Shown: positions 34,453 through 42,377 of the stretch, in pieces
How the letters are laid out: every line of letters starts with the position of its first letter
Position numbering within the stretch: the stretch's first letter is position 1
NCBI GenBank assembly: GCA_041397765.1
Contig: JAWKWA010000027.1
Span: 1-49,007 of the forward strand
Reading direction: 5' to 3'
DNA: 49,007 nucleotides
Source of the DNA: JAWKWA01 sp041397765
GTDB lineage: Bacteria > Pseudomonadota > Alphaproteobacteria > Rhizobiales > Hyphomicrobiaceae
Position numbers and translations under genes: made by a program
Notes under the pieces: model-generated
The model's input: the letters and a program-made list of their open reading frames with translations, nothing else
Database searches by the model: none
What the model was told of the DNA's origin: nothing

Positions 34453-34920
34453 ATGCGTCGGTTCCTTGGCCTTCCCTGGTCGGAGGTAGCGCTTGCGACG
34501 GTTTTCGTCCTCGGCGCCACCATCCTTGTCCGCCCCGCCCTCTCGGGCGAAGTCGCAGCCACCGGCTGGACGACGGCGGTCGAAATCCCCCCGGACCCGC
34601 CCACCGGGCGCGGCGGGACCCCGTCTCCCGCGAGCCGCGGCAGCGCCGACATGAAGGCGATGCTGACGGGCGACGATCACGTCGCCGCCCTCGAGGCGAT
34701 CCAATACGCCCTCGACGAGGTCGGCGACGGCGCCACCTATTTCTGGCACCGCAAGGTCGGCATGCTGCACGGCAGCGTCAAGCCGACCTCTTCTTTTATC
34801 GACCCCGATGGACGCGTCTGCCGTCATATCGAGCTGTCGATGAGCTTCGGCACCTTGAGCCGCGAGACCGAGGGCATCGCCTGCCGTGATGCCTCGCGGC
34901 GCTGGTCGCTGTCGGGCTGA
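34453..34920 (+). CDS. Exported surface-antigen-like protein (RT0821/Lpp0805-type domain)
   Basis: A 155-residue protein with an N-terminal signal or anchor (about residues 8-28, EVALATVFVLGATILVRPAL), a Pro/Gly-rich linker, and a C-terminal domain. In that domain ALEAIQYALDEVGDGATYFW, HGSVKPTSSFIDPDGRVCRH and EGIACRDASRRWSL fit the pattern of the alphaproteobacterial 17-kDa-antigen-like surface domain, including its paired cysteines. It should be periplasmic or surface-associated. Family call is by pattern memory. A hairpin lies in its leader. Confidence 0.6.
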   Translation: MRRFLGLPWSEVALATVFVLGATILVRPALSGEVAATGWTTAVEIPPDPPTGRGGTPSPASRGSADMKAMLTGDDHVAALEAIQYALDEVGDGATYFWHRKVGMLHGSVKPTSSFIDPDGRVCRHIELSMSFGTLSRETEGIACRDASRRWSLSG

Positions 34921-34985
34921 ATGCCGGCCGGGTCGGGCTCTCAGGCGCTCCGGCCGGTTCGCCAAGGCGAGAGGAGACGTGAACC

Positions 34986-35639
34986 ATGGATCGTGGCAGC
35001 CCCCCGAGTGCCCGCACGCGCGTCAAGCGCTATGGCGAGCTCGGCCGCTACGACCGGCCGACCATCGATGCCATCCTCGATGCCATGCCGGTCTGCACCG
35101 TCGGCTATGTGGTCGACGGCAGCCCGTTCGTGACGCCGACCCTGCAATGGCGCGAGGGGGACACCGTCTACTGGCACGGCTCGGCGGCGAGCCGCATGCT
35201 CGAGACCGCCGAGGACGCCGAGGTCTGCCTCAATGTGACGATCCTCGACGGCATCGTGCTCGCCCGCTCGGCCTTCAACCATTCGGTCAACTACCGCTCG
35301 GTGATGCTGCTCGGCCGCGCCCGCCGCATCACCGACCTCGATGCCAAGCGCCGCCATCTGGAAACCTTCGTCGACCGCCTGACGCCGGGCCGCTGGGCCA
35401 TGCTGCGGCCGATGACGGAAAAGGAGATGAAGGCGACGACGGTGCTCGCCCTGCCGATCGCCGAGGCCTCAGCCAAAGTGTCCGAGGGCATGCCGACCGA
35501 CGACGAGGCCGACTATGCTTGGCCGGTCTGGGCCGGTGTCATCCCGTTGCGGACCGAGGTGCTGGCGGCCGAGGCCGATCCCCGCAATCTCGAGGGTGTC
35601 GCACGTCCCCCCCATCTCGATGATTTCCACATCGGCTGA
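34986..35639 (+). CDS. Flavin-binding split-barrel protein (PNPOx-like family)
   Basis: A 217-residue protein of the COG3467-like FMN-binding split-barrel group, related to NimA and PdxH but not PdxH itself. Typical segments are RYDRPTIDAILDAMPVCTVG, PFVTPTLQWREGDTVYWHGS, EVCLNVTILDGIVLARSAFN and HSVNYRSVMLLGRARRI; the C-terminus carries the WPVWAGVIPLRTEV end. Members bind FMN or F420 and reduce small molecules, or act as stress-linked flavin proteins. It lies 65 bp downstream of the surface-antigen-like gene in the same direction. Confidence 0.8.
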   Translation: MDRGSPPSARTRVKRYGELGRYDRPTIDAILDAMPVCTVGYVVDGSPFVTPTLQWREGDTVYWHGSAASRMLETAEDAEVCLNVTILDGIVLARSAFNHSVNYRSVMLLGRARRITDLDAKRRHLETFVDRLTPGRWAMLRPMTEKEMKATTVLALPIAEASAKVSEGMPTDDEADYAWPVWAGVIPLRTEVLAAEADPRNLEGVARPPHLDDFHIG

Positions 35640-35683
35640 GGACTTCGCCTCACTACGTGTCCCGTCAGTTTTCGGAGTTTGGT

Positions 35684-35896
35684 ATGAGTAGGGCCGAGGA
35701 ACTTTTTCCGTCCTCATCTGTTTGGGTAGCGGGGGCGCGCCACGACCGGTCGATCGAGGGCTGGTGCCGTATGCTGCGCGTAGATGCGATCGTGGACGAC
35801 GAGAGGATATCGAGCGCGCGGGCGGCTGTCCTGATCTTCGGGCTGGCGGGACTTGCTTGGGCTCTGATCGCTTTGCTCTATTGGCTGATCTTCTGA
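35684..35896 (+). CDS. Small protein with a C-terminal membrane helix
   Basis: A 70-residue candidate. The N-terminal 45 residues are polar (MSRAEELFPSSSVWVAGARH) and the last 25 form one strongly hydrophobic helix (AAVLIFGLAGLAWALIALLY) ending WLIF. The ATG has CGGAG six bases upstream, which favours it over a GTG 27 bp earlier. No family is recognised. The 250 bp after it contain no gene that I can support. Confidence 0.4.
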   Translation: MSRAEELFPSSSVWVAGARHDRSIEGWCRMLRVDAIVDDERISSARAAVLIFGLAGLAWALIALLYWLIF

Positions 35897-36149
35897 CGGG
35901 CGCCTGTTCCGGCTGCTGATCGTCGGCTCCGGCTGCTTATCTGGCCGCTGCGCCTCGTCCGCCGGCGATGTTCGTTCGATGCCGTGCCGGCAATTCGGCC
36001 CGACTGTCGTGCTCGCCGGTTCCCGGCCGATCCCGTGTCATCCCCGTCATATGCTGCGGCGATTGCGCGCCCCGCGAGGAGCTCCGTCTCGATGGGCTCC
36101 CGCGGGACGCGCGCGTCCTGGTCGGCCGCCCGCTGCGAGCGGCCCTCTC

Positions 36150-36755
36150 TCAGGCGAGGCCCTCGGCCTTCAGCGTCGCCGCGACCTTCGGCCGTGCGCC
36201 GATCCGCGCCGCATAAGCGGACACATTGGCGTATTTGCCGATGTCTACACCGACATACTGACCCCAACCGAGCACCGTGAAGAGATAGGCGTCGGCGACC
36301 GTGAAATCCTTGCCCATCACATAGTCGTTCTTCGCCAAGTGCTGGTCGAGATAGGCGAGGCGCCGGGCGACGAGGCCGCGCATCACGTCCTTGCCCTTGT
36401 CGTCGAGCTCCTTGCTGAACAGCGCCCCCATGCTCTTGTGCATCTCGGAGGTGATGAAATTCAGCCATTCCTGCAGCTTGTAGCGTGCGAGCGTGCCGTT
36501 CTCGGGTGCAAGGCCCGATCCCGGCTTCTGGTCGGCGAGGTACTGCACGATCGCCGGTCCCTCTGTCAGCACCTCGCCGCTGTCGAGCACGAGCGCCGGG
36601 ACATAGCCCTTGGGATTGATCTTCAGGAAGTCGGCGCCCGACTTGGTCTTCTTGGTGCCAAGATCGACCTGCTCGATCTCGAATTTCTGCCCGGTCTCGT
36701 TGAGGACGATGTGCGGCGACAGCGAGCACGCGCCGGGGCTGTAGTAGAGCTTCAT
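36150..36755 (-). CDS. gstA: Beta-class glutathione S-transferase
   Basis: A 201-residue protein closely patterned on E. coli GstA: MKLYYSPGACSLSPHIVLNE (beta-class Cys10), INPKGYVPALVL with the cis-proline, VLTEGPAIVQYLAD, and the C-terminal DFTVADAYLFTVLGWGQYVG. It binds glutathione in detoxification or peroxide defence. It is divergent from a MarR-family regulator with 200 bp between, a classic arrangement for MarR control of a detoxification gene. Start MKLYYS is at the conserved N-terminus. Confidence 0.9.
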   Translation of the reverse strand: MKLYYSPGACSLSPHIVLNETGQKFEIEQVDLGTKKTKSGADFLKINPKGYVPALVLDSGEVLTEGPAIVQYLADQKPGSGLAPENGTLARYKLQEWLNFITSEMHKSMGALFSKELDDKGKDVMRGLVARRLAYLDQHLAKNDYVMGKDFTVADAYLFTVLGWGQYVGVDIGKYANVSAYAARIGARPKVAATLKAEGLA

Positions 36756-36955
36756 GTCACGCGACCTCTCTGGGGGTGGATTCCTGTCTCGGCGGTGGGG
36801 CTCGAGGCCGGCCGACAACTACGTCCGGCCATCTGGTCCCCGACCCTGCCGGCGGTCGACACGCGAGGGTTCAAGCCGCCCGGCACTTGTCGTAGACTGG
36901 CCGTGCCCGGCATGGCCGCGTCTCGCCGCCGAGCCGAATGGCTAATCCCGGATAA

Positions 36956-37435
36956 ATGCAATTGCAATCAAATTTCGATCACAACCGCGTTGATGACGGG
37001 GTGCCGACCAGAGGAACGGTCGAGGCCTGGCGGGCGTTGGTGCGGGCCGGACAGGCCCTGCTCGCCGAGGTCGAGGAGGAGCTGAAGCGCGCCGGTTTTC
37101 CCTCGCTCGAATGGTACGACGTGCTGCGCGAGCTCGACGCCGAGCCGGAAGGCACGCTGCCCCAGGCGGCCGTGCAGGCCCGCGTCCTGCTCGCCCAGTA
37201 CAATCTCTGCCGCCTTGTCGACCGCCTGGAGCGCGAAGAGCTGGTCCACCGCCGCCCGAGCCCGGAGGATGGTCGCTCCAATCTTCTCGTCATCACCGGC
37301 AAGGGACGCGAGCTGAGGCGCCGGATGTGGCCGGTCTATGCCGCCGCCATCGAAACCCATCTCGGCAGCCGCTTCGACGACGAGGAGAGGGCCGAGCTCG
37401 CGCGGCTTCTCGGCAGGCTCACCGCCAGCCCCTGA
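36956..37435 (+). CDS. MarR-family transcriptional regulator
   Basis: A 159-residue winged-helix regulator. Features are AWRALVRAGQALLAEVEEEL (dimer helix), SLEWYDVLRELDAEPEGTL, the recognition-helix region LLAQYNLCRLVDRLEREELV and the wing HRRPSPEDGRSNLLVITGKG. Such proteins repress nearby detoxification genes until an aromatic or oxidant ligand is bound; the divergent gstA is the likely target. Start uncertain: the ATG lies directly on an AT-rich palindrome and has no clear ribosome site. GTG at 37001 (reading VPTRGTVEAW) would remove 15 residues and put the palindrome upstream. Confidence 0.85.
   Translation: MQLQSNFDHNRVDDGVPTRGTVEAWRALVRAGQALLAEVEEELKRAGFPSLEWYDVLRELDAEPEGTLPQAAVQARVLLAQYNLCRLVDRLEREELVHRRPSPEDGRSNLLVITGKGRELRRRMWPVYAAAIETHLGSRFDDEERAELARLLGRLTASP
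36957..36968. promoter_or_regulatory. Overlapping palindromes at the marR start (operator candidate)
   Basis: TGCAATTGCA is a perfect 10-bp palindrome and overlaps a second, ATTGCAAT, inside an AT-rich patch between gstA and the MarR gene. MarR proteins bind such short palindromes in divergent regions. If the marR start is the GTG at 37001, this site sits about 35-45 bp upstream of it, a good position for autorepression. Confidence 0.45.
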
Positions 37436-37623
37436 GGATACCCGGCCGGCAGGCGTCTGGACCGACCGGGCCTTTTGTGTAGGATGCGGGCACTTCATCG
37501 GGGGGCTTGGCCGTGCGGGGACGCCTGGTCCGGCGAGCCGCTCCTTGCGAAAGTTCATGGAGGCGCGTTCCCCCGCATGCCGATGCGCGAGGGGTCCGCC
37601 GGCAATGGGACAACGGGTGGCAC

Positions 37624-38448
37624 ATGGCTGAGACCGGCACTCTGATGGCGGGCAAGCGCGGGCTCATCATGGGCGTCGCCAACAATCGATCGATCGCCTG
37701 GGGCATCGCCAAGGCCTGTCATGGCCAGGGAGCGGAGATCGCGCTGACCTTCCAGGGCGAGGCGCTGGAGAAGCGGGTCCGTCCGCTCGCCGACGAGATC
37801 GGCAGCCGGCTCGTCCTGCCCTGCGACGTGACGGATGACGACAGCGTCGATGCGGTGTTCGAGACGCTGAAACGCGAATGGGGCGGGCTCGACTTCCTCG
37901 TCCACGCCATCGCCTATTCCGACAAGGCCCAGCTCGACGGCCGCTATGTCGAGACCACGGCCGACAACTTCACCAAGACGCTGCTGATCTCCTGCTACTC
38001 CTTCACCGCGCTCGCCCAGCGGGCCGAGAAGCTGATGTCGGCCGGCGGCTCGCTGCTGACGCTGACCTATTACGGCGCCGAGAAGGTGATGCCGCACTAT
38101 AATGTCATGGGTGTCGCCAAGGCCGCGCTCGAGGCGAGCGTGCGCTATCTCGCGGCCGATCTCGGCAAGGGCGGCATCCGCGTCAACGCCGTCTCTGCCG
38201 GCCCGATCAAGACGCTCGCCGCCTCCGGCATCTCGGACTTCCGCTACATCCTGCGCTGGAACGAGTACAACTCGCCGCTGCGCCGCACGGTGACGATCGA
38301 GGAGGTCGGCGGGGCGGCCATGTATCTCCTCTCCGACCTGTCGCGCGGCGTGACCGGCGAGGTCCACCATGTCGACGCCGGCTACCACGTCCAGGGCATG
38401 AAGAACGAGGAGGCCCCGGACATCTCGGTCATGAAGGCGGAAGGCTGA
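37624..38448 (+). CDS. fabI: Enoyl-[acyl-carrier-protein] reductase (NADH)
   Basis: A 274-residue enzyme of fatty-acid elongation. FabI hallmarks are LMAGKRGLIMGVANNRSIAW, LVHAIAYSDKAQLDGRYVET, LTLTYYGAEKVMPHYNVMGV followed by AKAALEAS (catalytic Tyr-x6-Lys), and GIRVNAVSAGPIKTLAASGI. It ends with a short polar tail. Length is normal. The start MAETGTLMAGK is supported by similarity; earlier in-frame codons are not coding-like. It lies 188 bp after the MarR gene, in the same direction but probably transcribed on its own. Confidence 0.95.
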   Translation: MAETGTLMAGKRGLIMGVANNRSIAWGIAKACHGQGAEIALTFQGEALEKRVRPLADEIGSRLVLPCDVTDDDSVDAVFETLKREWGGLDFLVHAIAYSDKAQLDGRYVETTADNFTKTLLISCYSFTALAQRAEKLMSAGGSLLTLTYYGAEKVMPHYNVMGVAKAALEASVRYLAADLGKGGIRVNAVSAGPIKTLAASGISDFRYILRWNEYNSPLRRTVTIEEVGGAAMYLLSDLSRGVTGEVHHVDAGYHVQGMKNEEAPDISVMKAEG

Positions 38449-38501
38449 GCGGGCAGCCGGTCGGGACGACGACGGGCCGTCGCCGCCCCTCCTGCATCGC
38501 C

Positions 38502-38541
38502 CCGTCCTACATCCCGGCCGTCCTACATCCCGCCCGTCCTA
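38502..38541. repeat. 2.5 tandem copies of a 16-bp unit
   Basis: CCGTCCTACATCCCG plus one variable base is repeated at 38502 and 38518, with a third partial copy (CCGTCCTA) from 38534. The last copy contains the stop codon of the minus-strand gene (CTA at 38539-38541). It may affect transcription termination between two convergent genes. Confidence 0.8.
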
Positions 38542-39360
38542 GGCCGCGCCCTTGCGGAACCGTGAGACCAGCGCCGACGACGGCTTCAGAGTCTCGACGA
38601 AGGCGTAGTCGCCGGCCATCACCGCCTCGGCCGCCTTCACCATGCCCTCATAGGCGACCTTGGCGAGCGCCGGCCCGAGGCTGACGCGCTTGACGCCCGC
38701 ATCGCGGAGCTGATCGATCGGCAGCACCATTCCGGGAATGCCGTTCAGCACGTTGACCGGCCGCTCGAGCGCCCCGACCACGGCCCTGACCTCCTCGATG
38801 GTCCTGAGGCCCGGCGCGAACAGCACGTCGGCGCCGGCCGCCTCATAGGCCTCGAGGCGGCGGATGGTGGCGTCGAGATCGGGCCGGTTCCACAGGAAAT
38901 TCTCGCAGCGTGCCGTCAGCACGAAATCGCGGCCGAGCCCGCGCGCCGCTTCGACCGCCGCGCTGATCCGCTCGACAGCGAGCCCGTCCTCATAGATCGG
39001 CGCCTCCGCCCGCCCCGTCGCATCCTCGATCGAGCAGCCGGCAAGGCCGATCGCGCCCGCATCGCGGATGAGGCTCGCGACCGCCTCCGGGCTGTCGCCA
39101 TAGCCCTTCTCGAAATCGGCCGAGACCGGCAGCGCAGTCGCCGCGACGATCGCCGCGGCATGAGCGAGCGCCTCGGCGCGCGACACTTCGCCGTCGCCCT
39201 TCCCGATCGCGAAGGCCATGCCGGCCGAGGTCGTCGCCAACGCCTCGAAGCCGACCGCGGCGGCGAGCCGCGCCGAGCCGATGTCCCAGGGGTTGGCGAT
39301 GACGAAGAGGTCGTCGCGCTCGTGCAGCGCGCGGAAGGCGGCGCCGATGTCCTTGCTCAT
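38539..39360 (-). CDS. Isocitrate lyase/PEP mutase superfamily protein
   Basis: A 273-residue TIM-barrel protein of the PEP mutase/oxaloacetate-decarboxylase-like group. Segments are FVIANPWDIGSARLAAAVGF, TSAGMAFAIG, the Mg-binding acidic VSADFEKGYGDS, GLAGCSIEDATG, and LTARCENFLW. The long active-site Cys loop of true isocitrate lyase (KKCGH) is absent, so it probably cleaves or hydrolyses a small 2-oxo or hydroxy acid. The second ATG (MSKDIGAAF) is chosen because GGAGA precedes it by 5 bases. It follows the third OYE-Fe/S-FAD gene by 54 bp and is probably co-transcribed with it. Confidence 0.85.
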   Translation of the reverse strand: MSKDIGAAFRALHERDDLFVIANPWDIGSARLAAAVGFEALATTSAGMAFAIGKGDGEVSRAEALAHAAAIVAATALPVSADFEKGYGDSPEAVASLIRDAGAIGLAGCSIEDATGRAEAPIYEDGLAVERISAAVEAARGLGRDFVLTARCENFLWNRPDLDATIRRLEAYEAAGADVLFAPGLRTIEEVRAVVGALERPVNVLNGIPGMVLPIDQLRDAGVKRVSLGPALAKVAYEGMVKAAEAVMAGDYAFVETLKPSSALVSRFRKGAA

Positions 39361-39414
39361 GTCAGTCTCCATGGATGTCGTTCGCCAACGCCGCGACGCC
39401 TGCCACTGCCCGCC

Positions 39415-41478
39415 TCACATCACATGGCAGAGCCTCAGCGCATCGTGGATCGCGGCAAAGACGTTGCGGCTCGATACCGCATCGCCGATGCGATGGAGCT
39501 CGAAGCCCTCGCGCCCCGCCATCGCCGGCTGCGGCTTGCCCGCGACGAGTGCGTCGAGGTCGGTCGAGCCGTCGTTGCGGGCCCCCGCGCGCAAGCCCTG
39601 CCACAGCTCGGCGACCGGCATGGTGCCGTTCTCGACCAGGATCTGGTCCACTTCCTCCTCGCGCGTCTCGTCGGTCAGCTCGTTGATGAAATGTGCGACC
39701 AGCCGGTTGCCGCGCCGTGTGACGCCGACGAGACGCTGGTCGAACACCAGCGGCAGGCCGATCTGGTGCGTGCGGCGCTTCCAGAAGGTCTGCTCGGCGC
39801 CGTGCAGGTCCATGCCGAGATGATCGTCGAGCGTGAAGATGCGCGCCGACTTGCCCGCCGCCATGACCTTCTCGGCGGCGATGAGCGCGGTGTGCCGTCC
39901 GGTGCCGTCATAGATCAGCACCTCGTCGGCGATCTTCTCGCTGCCGTCGATCACGCCCCAGGCGCTCGAAGCGTGCTCGCCGCCCTTCAGCCAGGCGAGA
40001 TCGGGCATGCCGCCGGTCGCGACGATGACGATGTCGGGCTGCATGGCATGAATGTCGTCGGGCTCGGCGAAGACGTTGAGGCGCAGCTCGCCGCCGAGCG
40101 TCTCGATCTCCGAGACCCGCCAGTCGATGATGCCGACGAGGTCGCGCCGCCAGCTACCCTCCGCCGCCAGCCGCACCTGCCCGCCCGGCCGGCTCGCCGC
40201 CTCGAGCACGGTGACGTGGTGGCCCCGCGCGCAAAGCACCCGCGCCGCCTCGAGACCGGCGGGGCCCGCACCGACGACCACCGCCCGACGCCCGGGCTTG
40301 TCCGCGCGCTCGATCACCTGTGGCAGCGTCAGCTCGCGCCCGCTGGCGGGATTGTGCAGGCAGGACGGCCGCGTCGGTCCCCGGCAGTATTGCGCGCCGA
40401 CACACGGCCGGATGCGCTCGACTTCGCCGCGTGCCAGCTTGTTCACGGTCTGCGGATCGGCGATATGGGCGCGTGTCATGCCCACCATGTCGACGAGGCC
40501 GTTTTCGATGGCATAGCGGGCGGTCGCCAGATCCGTGATGCGCGCGGCATGGAACACCGGCAGCGTCATCTCGCGCTTGAAGGCGGCGGCCTTCTGCAGC
40601 CACGGCGACAGCGGGCTCTCCATCCCCGGCATGTTGTCGAGCGACAGGTTCACGGCGCGGTCCATGCGGCCGTAGATGGCGTTCCAGAAGTCGATGAGGC
40701 CCGAGCGTTCCAGCACACGGGCGATCTCGCAACTTTCCTCGAAGCCGAGCCCGTCCGGATCGCCCTCGTCGACGGCGAAGCGGAAGCCGACCAGTAACCG
40801 GTCGCCGACGCGCTTTCTGATCGCCTCGTAGACCTCGAGCGGGAAGCGGCAGCGATTCTCCAGCGATCCGCCATAGCGGTCGGTGCGCTGGTTCATGGCG
40901 GGCGAGAGGAACTGGCCCATCATATGGCCGCCGCCGAGCGTCTCGATGCCGTCGAGCCCGCCCTCCTTGCAGCACCAGGCCGCGTCCGCATAGTGCTTCA
41001 CCACGCGGGCGATATCGTGCTCGTCCATCTCCTTGGCGAAGCTGCGATGCTGCGTCTCGCGCGTCGCCGAGGGGCTGATCGTCGGCAGCAGATTACCCGC
41101 ATAGGCATCGCCGCGCCGGCCGAGATGGGTGATCTGGCACATCAGCGCCGCGCCCTCGGCATGCATCCGCTCCGAGAACCGCTGGAAGGGCGCGATGCAG
41201 CGGTCGTCGCCGACATAGAGCTGCTGGAACACTGAGGGACTGTCCGGCGAGACGTTGGACGAGCCGCCGAACATCGACAGCCCGATCCCGCCCTTCGCCT
41301 TGGCGAGGTGATAGGCCTGATAGCGCTCGAGCGCGAGGCCGCCATCCTCCAGCCCGCAGGCATGGCTGGTGCTCATGATCCGGTTGCGCAGCGTCAGGTG
41401 CTTGAGCGCGAAGGGCCGAAGCAGCGGGTCGGTCCTCGTCGGCTTGGCACTCGGCTCGGACACGGACAGGGTCGTCAT
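39415..41478 (-). CDS. OYE-Fe/S-FAD oxidoreductase, DgcA/N-methylproline-demethylase-like
   Basis: A 687-residue enzyme with an FMN barrel (LTLRNRIMSTSHACGL), an iron-sulfur segment and an FAD half (VVVGAGPAGLEAARVL). From memory it matches dimethylglycine demethylase subunit DgcA and N-methylproline demethylase StcD most closely: GGIGLSMFGGSSNVSPDSPS, ALMCQITHLGRRGDAYAG, MVGMTRAHIADP and a C-terminus AAIHDALRLCHVM. The TMADH cysteinyl-FMN position is Ala, so FMN should be non-covalent. The cluster motif reads CVGAQYC then SC: the second cysteine of C-x2-C-x2-C is Ala, as I recall for DgcA. It probably removes an N-methyl group from a betaine-derived amino acid. It heads a two-gene unit with the PEP-mutase-like gene. 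Start follows GGAGCCGCCA. Confidence 0.85.
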   Translation of the reverse strand: MTTLSVSEPSAKPTRTDPLLRPFALKHLTLRNRIMSTSHACGLEDGGLALERYQAYHLAKAKGGIGLSMFGGSSNVSPDSPSVFQQLYVGDDRCIAPFQRFSERMHAEGAALMCQITHLGRRGDAYAGNLLPTISPSATRETQHRSFAKEMDEHDIARVVKHYADAAWCCKEGGLDGIETLGGGHMMGQFLSPAMNQRTDRYGGSLENRCRFPLEVYEAIRKRVGDRLLVGFRFAVDEGDPDGLGFEESCEIARVLERSGLIDFWNAIYGRMDRAVNLSLDNMPGMESPLSPWLQKAAAFKREMTLPVFHAARITDLATARYAIENGLVDMVGMTRAHIADPQTVNKLARGEVERIRPCVGAQYCRGPTRPSCLHNPASGRELTLPQVIERADKPGRRAVVVGAGPAGLEAARVLCARGHHVTVLEAASRPGGQVRLAAEGSWRRDLVGIIDWRVSEIETLGGELRLNVFAEPDDIHAMQPDIVIVATGGMPDLAWLKGGEHASSAWGVIDGSEKIADEVLIYDGTGRHTALIAAEKVMAAGKSARIFTLDDHLGMDLHGAEQTFWKRRTHQIGLPLVFDQRLVGVTRRGNRLVAHFINELTDETREEEVDQILVENGTMPVAELWQGLRAGARNDGSTDLDALVAGKPQPAMAGREGFELHRIGDAVSSRNVFAAIHDALRLCHVM

Positions 41479-41666
41479 TGGCGGCTCCGGATCGTGGCAG
41501 CAGGAAGGAGCGGCATGGTTGCCCCCTGACGGCGGCGAAGGCAACGCATGCGATCGCCGGTCGGCCGTGCACGGGATGCGCAGCGGCCTCCGGGGTGGAT
41601 CGGTCCCGAGCCGATCGGGGCCCGGACGGGGCGCAAGCGGAGCCTCCTGATGCCGGATCCCTCCCT

Positions 41667-42377
41667 TCAGGCCGCCTCCTCGGCCGGCGTCGCGATCCGC
41701 CCGTCGACGATATGGATCTGCCGGTCGGCGCGCGCCGCGAGCCCCATGTCGTGAGTGACGAAGACGATGGCGCGGCGCGTCTCGTCGACGAGGCGGCGGA
41801 AGATCTCGAGCACCTGCTCGCTGGAGGCCGTATCCAGGTTGCCGGTCGGCTCGTCGGCGAGCAGCACCGCCGGATCGTTGGCGAGCGCCCGGGCGATGGC
41901 GACGCGCTGACGCTGGCCGCCCGAGAGCTGGCCCGGACGCTTGTGGACATGGGCTGCGAGCCCGAGTGCGCCGAGCAGATCGCCCGCGCGCTTGCGCCGC
42001 GCCGCCTCGCCGAGCCGGCCGAGCGCCCGCATCGGCAGCATCACATTGTCGATGGCGCTGAACTCGGGCAGCAGGAAGTGGAACTGGAACACGAAGCCCA
42101 GATGCGTGAGCCTGAGCCGCGCCCGCTCCTCCTCGCGCAGCCGGCTGGTCGCGCGCCCGTTGACCATCACCTCCCCCGTCGTCGGCACATCGAGCAGGCC
42201 GAGCAGGTAGAGCAGCGAGCTCTTGCCCGAGCCGGAGGGGCCGGTGACGGCAACGAACTCGCCCGGCATGATCCTGAGGTCGATCTCACGCACGAGCGTG
42301 GTGCGGATCTCGCTGCCGATCACCTTGGAGACGCCGCTGAGCTCGATCAGCGGCACGTCGTCGTGGCGCGGCGTCAT
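41667..42377 (-). CDS. ABC transporter ATP-binding protein (LolD/MacB-type)
   Basis: A 236-residue ATPase with Walker A (GPSGSGKSSLL), Q-loop (FVFQFHFLLPEF), ABC signature (LSGGQRQRVAIARAL), Walker B (VLLADEPTGNLD) and switch His (FVTHD). It is of the LolD/FtsE/MacB class that drives mechanotransmission permeases rather than importers. Its ATG overlaps the stop of the permease gene by one base. With the permease and the periplasmic adaptor it forms a three-gene export system. The cargo is unknown. Confidence 0.9.
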   Translation of the reverse strand: MTPRHDDVPLIELSGVSKVIGSEIRTTLVREIDLRIMPGEFVAVTGPSGSGKSSLLYLLGLLDVPTTGEVMVNGRATSRLREEERARLRLTHLGFVFQFHFLLPEFSAIDNVMLPMRALGRLGEAARRKRAGDLLGALGLAAHVHKRPGQLSGGQRQRVAIARALANDPAVLLADEPTGNLDTASSEQVLEIFRRLVDETRRAIVFVTHDMGLAARADRQIHIVDGRIATPAEEAA

